Shown here piece after piece: positions 53,200-63,323 of a stretch of DNA of 64,000 bases. The stretch's first letter is position 1. Each line of letters starts with the position of its first letter. The notes below the pieces were generated by a model. That model saw only the letters and a list, made by a program, of their open reading frames with translations, searched no databases and was not told the DNA's origin. The position numbers and the translations under genes were made by a program. Origin of the DNA: Puccinellia tenuiflora (lineage: Eukaryota > Streptophyta > Magnoliopsida > Poales > Poaceae); assembly GCA_012064385.1 (NCBI GenBank), contig QRDG01000531.1, forward strand, positions 62,001-126,000, in the 5' to 3' direction.

Positions 53200-56100
53200 T
53201 GTCACGGCAAGTTCTTCCTCAGGGAAGATGAGTTGTGGGGCCATTGGTGATCGAAGTACGTAGGAGCTGTTAATCTCGCCTAAGGACAAGGATTTACCCA
53301 GGTTCGGCCCCTCTAGATCGAGGTAAAGACCTACTTCCTGCTTCGGCTTTATTGCTTGGACTAATTCTCGATTACAAGGTTTCGACTCCTATCTGGGGAG
53401 TCGATGGCTACGGGTCTCTCGATTGCTTCAGACTTGTCTCGCTTGCTTGCTATCTAAGGTCCAGGGCCCTCCTTATAAAGGCGGTCGGGTCCCTGGACTT
53501 ACAAGTTTACACCGGGTCATACTTGGACACGGAGTCCTATTCTATGTCTTGGCCTTCCAAGTTAGAACTCCGGGTTGTACTAGGACTCCTCCTGGACGAG
53601 TCCTTCCTTCTTCATGGGCCTCGGTCGGCTTGTCTCCAGCCCAGCCCATGTAACTTGAAGTGTGACCCGGCTTTGGCCTTCTTGGTCTTGGCGGGTCTAC
53701 TTTCCGGGTCCATGGGCCTACCTATAAAGTATCCCCCCATCAGTAGCCCCCGAATTTATCTTGGGCGCAGTCTTGGCGGCTTCCTCCGACTCCTTGGTTC
53801 GACTTCTCCGACTGGAGTCACAAGCTCAAAAGTCGCCTGCTGCTAGCTCCAAGATGAATTCCTGTATAAAAACATAACACATATATATATAATGAGTCCT
53901 TCCTCACCCTTTGCTCAAGCTCACCACTCTTGCCTTTGCATCAGCTGGCCGAGTTTGTTGTGGCTCTTATAAGCTAGCTCTGAGGAATCTGACTCTTGCC
54001 ATTTCTTGCAGACACAGGACTCGCCTTTCTGAGACAAGCCGGCTCTTCTTTCCACTACTGTGTCTTCGTTTTCTCAGTCATACTCTGTTGGACTTTGGCT
54101 GCCGTATTTTTGACCATGAAATTTCTGCGGACAGCACTGTAACGTTCTAGGGTTTTACCCCTTATAAATTGTCAAGGGTGGGGTCCAGAAACCCTCACTT
54201 GCCCCTTCACCTCCAATCTTCTTCTTCCTCCCGCTCATTTTCGTTCCCGCGCGCAGCTCACTCCGCAAGTTCGCCATGGCCCCCAAGCGCTCCAAGACTG
54301 CTTCCAAGGCCAAGGCTTCCTCGTCCAATCGGACAATCGACATCGCCGCCGCCGCCGCCGCCAAGACTTCCTCGTCAAAGCGATCAATCTCCGCTGATTG
54401 GGGCGGATCTACCACTACGGCCGAGCAAATCAAGGGGTACCAGCTCGCTGGTCTCCTCCCCTCCAATGTCAAGGCCCGTGCCCCAGGGAACGAAGCGGTG
54501 CCCTCTCCGGCGAAGGGGGAGGTCGTGATCTTCTCCGAGCATCTCTTCCGAGGATTCACTCCCCCGGGTAATCTGTTTTTCTGCCAAGTCCTTGAATTCT
54601 ACAAATTGCGCATCCATGATCTCGCGCCCAATTCTGTTTTGACCCTTTCCAACTTTGTCACTCTTTGTGAGGACTACCTCCAAATCAAGCCAGACCTTGA
54701 TCTCTGGCTTGAGCTTTTCTACTGCAACCCCCAGCCTGAAACCTCTGGAGGTCCTCTTCTTCAGTGCGGCGCTGTTGCTCTTCAGCGTCGCCTTCACTCT
54801 GTCTTCCCCAAACCTGTCTTTCCAAACCGTGTCAAGGATTGGCACAAAACGTTCTTTTACTGCCAGGACACATCCCCTGAAGATGAGCCTCGCCTTCCTC
54901 TCTTCTCTGAGGATCGCCTAGAGGCGACTCCTCATTTGAAAGCTAGGTGCTCAGAGGCCGCCCGGCCCAAAGTCGAGTCCTTGATCGCACGGATTCAGGC
55001 TCTCTTGTCTCACAAGCTGGAGAACATGGATTTGGTGCATTGCTAGACGACCTGGAAGATCCAGCCGCTGAGTCCTAGGACTCGGCTGATATGTCAATAC
55101 ACTCGTTGCGTAACTGATGACCTCCGCACATCGGAGAAGCTGTCTGACGGCCCTGAACTCGGCCGATTGATCAAGAAACTGACAGGCAGGCTAGTGAAGG
55201 ATCAAGTAAACTTTGGACTTGAGCCTTTTTGCTCCACCAATCAAGCTCCTGCTGTAAGTATTTCATTTGCTTCACTTTTATCTGCTTTCTCTATTTCAGT
55301 TGCTAACTTGACTTTCTGTCTCTTTCACAGTTAACTGACTCCTTCTGGAAGCCGGCTTCTGAAACTGCAACGGAGGCTGAGGCTGATGAGGAGGTAGAAG
55401 AGGAGGCTTCTGTCACAGAGCAAAATGCTGGGGCAGAATATGTTGAAGATAACGCTGACGAGGAGTCATCTCAAGAGGCTCCTACTGAAGACGATGATGA
55501 TGAGGGGAGTCCTCCCCTGAGGCTCCTGTTGAAAATGTTACCGGGAAGGAGTCCTCTCAGGAGGCTCCTGTTACTGAGCAGGGACATATGGCTTCTAGCC
55601 CTGCCGCTACCTAGCCAACCTCATCTGAGGAGTCCTCAGCCGCGACGAGTCGCTCCTCTTCTCCCCCAGCGCCCAATAAGAATGGGCCTCGAGAGGCTGT
55701 CCCCAAGGTACCTCTCTCACGAGTCCTTTGATCAACCAGTTCAACTGCTAAGCCTGAAGAATGTATACAGAGCGTCATTGCTGCTAGGAAGAGGAAGCTG
55801 CGCTCCGATGGCCCTGCGGACACCCCTGATCCTTTGCCAATTTCACACCAACGGAAGTCGACTTCTCCTCCTAGCCAAAACGACTCCTACCACTCTGGCA
55901 TGTCTATGCCTTCTTCTGACTCTCAGGCCTCCCTGGACCTTGAGACTAATACTGGGTATGACTTCTCTGCTGACGTGCACTCATATGACTTCTGCGTCTC
56001 CTTTTCATGGAATTGTTCCTGACTTCTGACTTTGTCTGTTTCAGAGCTTGGCCTTATCTGAAGGTCACCAAGCTCCAGAACATGGCTGATGTTACATCAG

Positions 56101-56690
56101 CTTGTGGATCAATCCCTCCTTCGGCTTCTCAAACGACAAGCACAAGGACGGCTCCTCCCACACCTGCATCTGTAGGTGTTAACACTACAACTGCTCCCAC
56201 TGTCCCCGAGTCCTTTCCAAGAACTCGGGGGGAGACTCCGTTGGTGGTCCAGTCCTCTTCTGGGACTGAGACTCCTACGGCCATCCCTCAACCTTCCCCG
56301 GCTCCTCATCAGACGGCTTCTACAACCCAACTCAACGAGCCGACCAAGTCCTCCATCGATTATAGCCGACTTCGAGTGGCTGACAACAAGTCCTTTTCTG
56401 AGGCTTGGATAGAGGCCGTTGAACTGAATGATCAAGCAGCCAGATTGAAGGATGATGAGCAACTTGCCATTAGATCTCTTCGACTCATCCATTATGTAAG
56501 CTTTCTAACTTCTAACCTTTATGTTCTCTGGTAGCCTCCTATTGTAGTAGCCCCCAAGCACCTTCTCTGCGGTGACTTGTGACTAAGATAGGTGCTTTAC
56601 TCTTTACTTTAACTCAATTGCTGTGTAGGAAAACTTGCACACTGTAGCCCCCAAGCACTGAGTCCTTAGCTTTTCTAAGATTCGGGGCTT
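53200..56690 (+). mobile_element. Gypsy-type transposon fragment inserted in the Athila-like element
   Basis: It starts near TGTCACGGCAAGTTC (53200) with LTR- or leader-like sequence and has TATAAA words at 53723 and 54162. It carries a multi-exon transposon gene from 54276. The typical phrase GTAGCCCCC.A occurs at 53744, 56546 and 56646. The right border lies near 56650-56700, where Athila-like sequence resumes (GCACCCAATGTGAGGCCAAC). No matching second LTR or target duplication was found, so it is probably truncated. Confidence 0.5.
54276..56534 (+). pseudogene. 'Putative gypsy-type transposon' (Transposase_28-like) protein gene
   Basis: The frame from 54276 encodes a basic, Ser/Ala-rich start and then a segment of the Transposase_28 type (VIFSEHLFRGFTPPGNLFFC, LEFYKLRIHDLAPNSVLTLS, FVTLCEDYLQIKPDLDLW). 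A TAG (55044-55046) breaks it, yet the same frame stays open afterwards to a donor (CCTGCT|GTAAGT, 55250-55258) and continues in the next exon (from 55331) with an acidic Glu-rich stretch. A single extra G near 55505 (GATGAGGGGAGTCC) shifts the frame. Another exon-like frame is at 56044-56495 before GTAAGC. Downstream coiled-coil parts seen in such genes are missing. The function of this family is unknown. Confidence 0.6.
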
Positions 56691-57575
56691 TAACTTGATG
56701 ACTCTTAGGGAGAGTAATCAAATTTGCACCCAATGTGAGGCCAACACTCTTCCAAAGATATCTAGAGATTACTTGCAAGCTAGAATAAAACGGTGCAGGA
56801 AAGTAAAAACAAGGCTTCTCATTAATATTCCATAACGACAACCACACCAACGACCAACGGATACAAAGCTAATACATGATAGGAGGACGACCACAATGCA
56901 CACAATATTTCATATGATAATTATCTACTCAGGACATGACACACGACTAAAAGATAAAAGGTAATAGATAATGATGATACCGAGGCACTCCCCCAAGATT
57001 GAAACAAGCTAAGGGAGTTCCATTACCCATGACGTCCAAATTACTCCTTCGGTGGTGATGGAGGAACTACATTAATAGGTGTGAGCAAACATTGCAGCAT
57101 CTAGTGGAGTCTGGTGTTCGTTCCTATCAGCCCTCCTAGCAGCAATCTCTTCCTTGGTCGCCCGTCCAGCAAAGGCTCCTCTGTTGATGTCCCGTTGGAG
57201 TTCACGACGGCGCCTAGCGGCATAGTCCTCTCCACTTGATCCGCAAGAAGACATCTTGATCTGGTTTGAAACCGGGCAGAAACAACTCGAAAACAAAAAG
57301 CGTCAAAAACACGAGATACGGATCTCGAGAGATCCGGGTAAATATATAGCAAATTTTTTTTGAACAAAATGAAAGCGAAAAACAAAGTGGAGTCGGAGAC
57401 GGTGTCCTGGGGCTCCAGGTGGGCCCTAGGCACGACCCAGACCTGGGCCGCGGCCAGGTGCCACCTGAGCACCCTGGACTCTGACTCCATCTCTTCTTCG
57501 TCTCGTAATTTATTATATTTCCTAAAAACAACGAATAGGAATTTTACGAGGAAGTTTACTTATGGGAACTGATAC
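56691..57575 (-). other. Athila-like region downstream of pol
   Basis: Non-coding for the most part. A minus-strand frame (57072-57296, MSSCGSSGEDYAARRRRELQ... with repeated Arg/Glu) lies 280 nt downstream of the integrase stop and may be a small extra ORF of these elements, but support is weak. Confidence 0.35.
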
Positions 57576-59419
57576 CTATTCCAATTCTGACTCTGGATCC
57601 TTCCGGTATTTGTTTTTGATGAATTCTTCCGGAGTCACAACTTGTATTATATCGACATCTTTCTCAAGTGGATCACCAGAGATGTCATGCTTGAGCCTCT
57701 GGCCATTAACCACTTGTGGTTTATCTCCATTCAATGAATTAATTTTGATGGCACCGGAGCGATAAACTTCTTCGATAATAAAGGGACCTTCCCATTTTGA
57801 TAAGAGCTTTCCTGCAAAAAATCTGAGACGAGACCTATACAATAGTACTTTGTCTCCTACATTAAATTCTCTTTTCAAAATCTTTTTATCGTGCCACTTC
57901 TTAACTTTTTCTTTAAACAATTTGGCATTTTCATAAGCTTCACTTCTCCACTCAGCTAAAGAACTCATATCAAACAGTCTTTTTTCACCGGCAAGCTTAA
58001 AATCATCATTAAGCTCTTTAGTTGCCCAATAAGCTTTATGTTCTAATTCTAGTGGTAAATGACAAGCTTTTCCATAAACCATTTTATAAGGAGACATGCC
58101 CATGGGATTTTTAAAAGCAGTTCTATAAGCCCATAAAGCATCATTAAGTTTCTTAGACCAATTCTTTCTAGATTTATTAACAGTCTTTTGCAAGATTAAC
58201 TTAATCTCCCTATTAGTTAATTCCACTTGTCCACTAGTTTGAGGATGATAGGGTGAAGTTTCTCTATGATTAACATCATATTTAGAAAGATTTTTTCTAA
58301 AAGCACCATGAATAAAGTGAGAATCTCCATCGGTCATTAGATATCTAGGTACACCAAACCTAGGAAAAATGACATCCTTAAGCATTTTCAAAGAGATTTT
58401 ATGATCAGCACTAGGAGTAGGAATGGCTTCCACCCATTTAGTGACATAATCAACAGCAACAAGTATATGAGTATTACCATGCGAACTGGGGAAGGGAACC
58501 ATAAAGTCAAATCCCCAACAATCAAAAGGTTCAATAACAAGAGAATAATTCATAGTCATTTCATTACGTCTACTAATATTTCCAACTCTTTGGCATTCAT
58601 TGCAAGATAAAATAAATTTTCTTGCATCCTTGAATAGAGTAGGCCAGTAAAAACCCGATTGTAGCACCTTGTGTGCAGTTCTGTCTCCAGCATGATGTCC
58701 ACCATAAAGGACTGCTGTGGCATTTCCTCAAAATTTCTTCTTGCTCATACTCCAGAACACAATGCCGAATAATACTGTCAACTCCTTCTTTATATAAATG
58801 TGGGTCATCCCAAAAATAATGCCTCGGGTCATATAAGAATTTCTTTCATTGCTGATAAGTAAATTTGGAGGCAAAAATTTGGAAACAATAAAGTTAGCAT
58901 AATCTGCATACCAAGGATTTTCACGAGTGTTTACCTTTATGGCTGCCAACTGTTCATCTGGAATCTGGAAAATTATCATTAACAGGAATAGGATCATCAA
59001 GAATATTTTCCATTCTAGACAAATTATTAGCAACTGGGTTGTCAGCACCCTTCCCGTCAACTATATGCAAATCGAATTTTTGCAACAAAAGAACCCATCT
59101 AATAAGCCGTGGCTTAGCATCTTTCTTTTCCATGAGATATTTAATAGCATAATTCTTTAGATTCAACAATGTAAGGTCTAAACTTATCACAAGCAAAAAC
59201 AACAGCCAAGAATTCCTTCTCTGTAGTACCATAATTCTTTTGAGCATTATCAAGAGTTTTGCTAGCATAATGAATAACATTAAGTTTCTTATCACACATT
59301 ATCTCAAAAGGCAAATTCCAATCTGGGGGTTGAACAACTGGAGCAGTTGTTAAAGCTTTCTTAAAAATTTCTAAATCTTCTTTACAATCATCGTCAAAAA
59401 CGAAAGGAACATCTTTTTG
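57576..59419 (-). pseudogene. pol: Athila-like Ty3/gypsy pol: RNase H and integrase, partly frameshifted
   Basis: The minus strand reads the end of reverse transcriptase/RNase H (59141-59419: KDVPFVFDDDC, VIHYASKTLDNAQKNYGTTEKE) and, in a second frame, KPRLIRWVLLLQKFDLHIVDGKGADNPVANNLSR. A third frame gives NPWYADYANFIVSK, followed by the integrase zinc finger (HH near 58680-58710; C..C as CNECQ) and core. The core (57576-58667, 363 codons) is open, with the D, D and E residues in place (GFDFMVPFP, MTDGDSHF, SGQVELTNRE). At least three frame changes occur between 58660 and 59300, so the polyprotein is dead. The gene is cut at about 59420 by the Copia element; its N-terminal part must lie beyond the window. 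Confidence 0.85.
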
Positions 59420-59585
59420 ATGTTGACCACAATACAATTAAGTGCTCTAATGTTGACAACAATGTGCCACCCCCATTGGTTTTGATGTTGACAACAATAC
59501 AATTAAGTGCTCTAATGTTGAATCTCAGTTGTGCAGGAATTTCAAAAGAGTCGTCGCGAAAAGATGTTCAAAGAGGTATTTTCAG

Positions 59586-59985
59586 TGTTTACCGGAAGTA
59601 CCGGTAAAGTCACCGGTACTACCGCTGGAAACTTCCGGTAGCACTTCCGGTGGCATTTCCGCTTATGAAAATCAGCTTCTGGAATGCCCCAGAAGTAGCA
59701 CCGGAAGTAGCACCGGTACTTCCGCTAAACCGGAAGTACCGGCGTGCTCAGCGGTACTACCGCTGGCTACTTCCGGTGCCCACTTCCGGAACCAGTGCCG
59801 CTGCGCTCCTGTTATTTTCCGGAAGTGGCACCGGAAGTGAGCCCGGTACTTCCGCCAAACCGGAAGTACCGGCCCTCCCGGCGGTACTTCCGCCCCTGCG
59901 GGAACTGGACGACGGCTGAGAAGACCGTTGACTGAAGGACCGGAAGTACCGGCCCTCCTGGCGGTACTTCCGGCGATGCGGGATG
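59586..59985. repeat. Array of CCGGAAGT/ACTTCCGG motifs in the LTR U3
   Basis: About twenty copies of CCGGAAGT, ACTTCCGG or one-off versions, often joined as CCGGAAGTACCGG, lie in both orientations in 400 bp just upstream of the LTR TATA box. Copies of GTACCGGC, CGGTACTTCCG and CCGGTACTACCGC alternate with them. The array is CpG-rich and self-complementary. Confidence 0.85.
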
Positions 59986-60041
59986 AAGTTGCCCTCCAAC
60001 GGCCAGAAGATGCCTTCCAACGGCCAGTTTTTGGGAAGGAG

Positions 60042-60049
60042 TATAAAAG
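60042..60049 (+). promoter_or_regulatory. TATA box of the Copia LTR
   Basis: TATAAAAG follows the CCGGAAGT array and a duplicated CCAACGGCCAG (59996 and 60017). Transcription should start near 60075, which splits the LTR into a U3 of about 650 bp and an R/U5 of about 700 bp. Confidence 0.75.
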
Positions 60050-60773
60050 CTCCTTCACCTACCTTGGAAAAGACAGCTTGTTCATTTCTCTCACCTCCAT
60101 TAATGCCCTAGCAAGCTCAAGCTCAAATTTCATAGATCTCCCAATCCCTCCACCCAAACTCGCTGATTCTTGGAGGATTGAAGGAGAAGGCCCCGATCTA
60201 CATCTTCACCGAGCAGTTTTCTTTTCCCCCCTCATTCTCTTGAGGGATCTTGTTTCTAGGGTTAGCTTTGTGTTACCCTAGATTCTTGTGCTCATTTGTT
60301 GTTGTATTTGTGACAGTGTTGTTGATTTGGGAGCCCCCAATTCAGTTGTGGGTGTGTGCCCCAAGAACCGTGTAAGGGCTCCGGATTCCGCCTTGAAGGA
60401 CTCCGATAGTGGAAGGTGAACCAAGCCTTTGTGGCGAAGTTCATCAGAGAATAGGGTGAGGCCTTCGTGGCGTTGAGTAGGCCTTTGTGGCGAACTCACA
60501 CCCCTCCAACGAGACGTACTCCCTTAACAAGGAGGAACTCGGGAATACACCCTTGTCTCCGCGTGCTTCCCCTTTCGGTTACCTCTTTCCCTTTGTACCC
60601 TTTACTTGTATCGTTAATTGCCTAGTTGTTTAGCTTGCTTCTCATATAGGTAAATTCACCGTAGTTGCATATCTAGATAATTTACCTTTGTGTTAAGCCT
60701 TAAATTGAAAAAGATTAAAAATTGGTGTAGCACCTATTCACCCCCCTCTAGGTGCCCATACGATCCTTTCAAT

Positions 60774-60786
60774 TGGTATCAGAGCC
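60774..60786 (+). other. Primer binding site of the Copia element
   Basis: TGGTATCAGAGCC, two bases after the LTR, is complementary to the 3' part of initiator methionine tRNA, the usual primer of plant Copia elements. Confidence 0.92.
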
Positions 60787-60822
60787 TTGGCTCTTAAGTT
60801 AGGCTTCACCGCCTAAGAGAGT

Positions 60823-63312
60823 ATGGGTGACGGTGATGGTGTTACGGGTGGTAGCACTCCCCCGGTGTCCATGGATGATCTCAAGCATTTGGAAACAAGC
60901 TTGACATCATCCATGAACACTCAAATGGAGGAGTTGCGTGCTATGATGAGGCAACTCTTGAAGGCTAACACGCCACCCGCCACACCATCCCTAGAGGCTA
61001 ATGCTTCCGCCGCGCATAGTGGGGAGGGCGAACAACACACTAATGAATCCCTTCCTAAAATTGATGGTGGGAAGCCGGAGTACCATGGGGTTCCATTCAC
61101 GTACTCGGTCGATCCACCTATCCCGCATTATCATATAAACAATAGGGGTGATCCACCTAAGTTTAATCCATCTTGTTTTACTAATTGGCAATTTATGATG
61201 AAATCTCATATCAAGAGCGCTTCGAGCGAGCTATGGAGAATCATTCAAGTTGGGTTCAAGGCCGTTGATCCGAACAACATGACAAGAAGAGAAGTGGTGG
61301 ATGGTCAAATCAATTACTTGGCTCTCAACATAATTCACACCGCCGTGGGAGAAAAGCACATGTCACTCATTGAGATGGCCACCACCGCCAAAGAAGCATG
61401 GGATATTCTCACTCAAGAGTTTGTCGGTAATGAGAGCATGCAAAGGAATAGATTTGAAGCTTTGAGCAACCAAGCCGAGGGCTTTTTCATGGTAGAGGGT
61501 GAAGATCATGAAGAAATGTATCGAAGACTCAAGACCCTTGCTACTCAATTTCGTGCCCTTGGTGCAACCTATGTGGATGATGCTTGGATCAAAAGGAAGT
61601 ATGTGAGCGCCCTTTGGCCGTTCGAATCCACCGACTTGAAGAGTCTCCAAGGAAGACACAATTACCACCTCATGTCATCAAATGAGGTCATGCAAGAGAT
61701 GGCGGCGTACAAGGTGGCTGCCAAGAATGCCGAAGATGCTCGAGCCCGAGCCATTGGAATGCATAGAGGAACCTCTCTTGCTTTGAAGGCCAAGGTTGTG
61801 GAGCAAGAAGATGATGATGAGGCTCAAGAAGATGTGTCACATTGGGATCCCAAAGAACTTCAAGATACTCTCAAGGACTATGCGGCTCTCACTTCTAAAG
61901 TCTTTTGGAAGAGTCCGTCCAAGGCAAGGGATTTCGTTAACAAGGCAAGTGGAAGGAAGGAGGGTGGCCAAAGAGTTCGTTCTTGCTACAATTGCCAAGA
62001 CAAATATCACTTTGTGGCCGAGTGTCCGTTTGAGAATAGAGAACTTCATGGAGGAAAGCTCATTAGGAAGGACAAGTCAAAGGACACACACAAGAAGCCT
62101 TTCTTCAAGAACAATGCTATCAACAATAAACCTCCAAGAATTGTGTTGCTTGCTAAAGAAGAATATTCATCCGGGGAAGAAGAAGAAGAGCCCACAAATG
62201 AAGTTGCCGCCATTGCTATTGCTTCTTCATCATCTCCTTCCCTATTTGAACCCCCCAATGAGAATGTCTCTATCTCCTCCGCAAGATGCTTCATGGCTAA
62301 GACCACCGAGGTAACATCACCCTCATCTCCTAAGGCAACGAGTAATACAGATGATGCTACTAGTCTTAAAATCAAAGAGGAAATAGTTGCTTTCGATCAT
62401 TTTATCACTAACATGCAAGGTGAAACAAAGAAGCATGTTGAGACTCTTATGAGTCAATATGGTGAAGCTCAAGAAATGCTTGAGATAAAGGGTAAGATTG
62501 AAAGAGAGGATGCTATGGAAATTGCATCCTTAAAAGACAATCTTGAAGAAGAGCATGAGCTTAGAGTTTCTCTAGAGCAACAACTAGAATCTATAGAAGA
62601 ATCAAATGATGCAATTGTTGCTAAACTTATTAAAGAACGTGACCATGCAATTGCTAAATACAAAGCATGTAAGAAGGAAAAGGTCGAGCTTGGTGTTGGT
62701 CATTCTAGACTAACCGAGGAGCTAGAGAAGCTCTCCAAGGCCTACAAAGCTTTGGAGAGTGAGCACTCTACCCTCACCAAGTCGTATGAACAACTTCAAG
62801 CTCAACCGCCTAAAAATGATATGCCTAGTTCCTCTACTCCTACTACTTGTGATCATGCAAATATCATTGAGGAAAATGCTAGGTTGAAGATCAATCTTGC
62901 TAAGGCCATCTCCCTAGGTAAGAAACCGTTTGTCACTTCACAAAAAGGGAGAGTTGGTCTTGGGTTCGTGGAGGAAGAAAAGGAGAAAGAGAGCTTCATG
63001 AAGGATGCTAGAGCTCCTCAAATTAAGAAGTCCAATGTTGCTAGTGCTCCTCAAGCAAAGAGGATCCCTCAAGCAAAGAAGAAGGTCAACATTGCTAGTG
63101 GTGGTGCCACAAGGGGCAAAACCATTAGTGATTACTTTGCAGGAAAGACTAACCCTCACTACATTATCTTTGTTGATTATTATGGGGATGTCTATGCTAA
63201 GTTTGTTGGTCCTAGAGGTGTACCCATTGCTCGTTCTATTTGGGTTCCTAAGACCCTTGTTGCTAACAAAAGAGGACCCATTGAAAAATGGGGACCTAAA
63301 TCCAAGCAATGA
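60823..63312 (+). CDS. gag: Copia gag polyprotein
   Basis: 829 uninterrupted residues start 37 nt after the PBS. About residues 110-290 form the capsid-like (UBN2-type) region (PPKFNPSCFTNWQFMMKSHI, AKEAWDILTQEF, MYRRLKTLATQFRALG). A CCHC zinc knuckle has Cys388, Cys391, His396 and Cys401. After an acidic Ser-rich linker a long coiled coil follows (about 515-665, IASLKDNLEEEHELRVSLEQ onward). The C-terminal part has repeated IWVPKTLV/GPIEKWGPK words. It packages the element RNA in cytoplasmic particles. It ends TGA at 63310-63312, and pol is in another frame. The intact length suggests a young, possibly functional copy. Confidence 0.92.
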   Translation: MGDGDGVTGGSTPPVSMDDLKHLETSLTSSMNTQMEELRAMMRQLLKANTPPATPSLEANASAAHSGEGEQHTNESLPKIDGGKPEYHGVPFTYSVDPPIPHYHINNRGDPPKFNPSCFTNWQFMMKSHIKSASSELWRIIQVGFKAVDPNNMTRREVVDGQINYLALNIIHTAVGEKHMSLIEMATTAKEAWDILTQEFVGNESMQRNRFEALSNQAEGFFMVEGEDHEEMYRRLKTLATQFRALGATYVDDAWIKRKYVSALWPFESTDLKSLQGRHNYHLMSSNEVMQEMAAYKVAAKNAEDARARAIGMHRGTSLALKAKVVEQEDDDEAQEDVSHWDPKELQDTLKDYAALTSKVFWKSPSKARDFVNKASGRKEGGQRVRSCYNCQDKYHFVAECPFENRELHGGKLIRKDKSKDTHKKPFFKNNAINNKPPRIVLLAKEEYSSGEEEEEPTNEVAAIAIASSSSPSLFEPPNENVSISSARCFMAKTTEVTSPSSPKATSNTDDATSLKIKEEIVAFDHFITNMQGETKKHVETLMSQYGEAQEMLEIKGKIEREDAMEIASLKDNLEEEHELRVSLEQQLESIEESNDAIVAKLIKERDHAIAKYKACKKEKVELGVGHSRLTEELEKLSKAYKALESEHSTLTKSYEQLQAQPPKNDMPSSSTPTTCDHANIIEENARLKINLAKAISLGKKPFVTSQKGRVGLGFVEEEKEKESFMKDARAPQIKKSNVASAPQAKRIPQAKKKVNIASGGATRGKTISDYFAGKTNPHYIIFVDYYGDVYAKFVGPRGVPIARSIWVPKTLVANKRGPIEKWGPKSKQ

Positions 63313-63323
63313 TTTTCTTGTAG

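Larger units (their letters stand above)
59420..60771 (+). repeat. 5' LTR of the Copia element
   Basis: It ends CGATCCTTTCA at 60771, directly before the PBS. The start is near 59418-59421 (TGATGTTGACC), about 1.35 kb. The exact first base is uncertain because a 41-bp segment (TTTGATGTTGACNACAATAC...CTCTAATGTTGA) is present twice, at 59416 and 59481, 65 bp apart. Confidence 0.8.

Noticed and set aside
57101..57531. Minus-strand frames downstream of the Athila-like integrase
   Set aside because: Overlapping alternative frames with no conserved words; only a weak small ORF at 57072-57296 is mentioned as possible.
59650..60058. Several overlapping frames in the Copia U3
   Set aside because: They are translations of the CCGGAAGT array in different phases.
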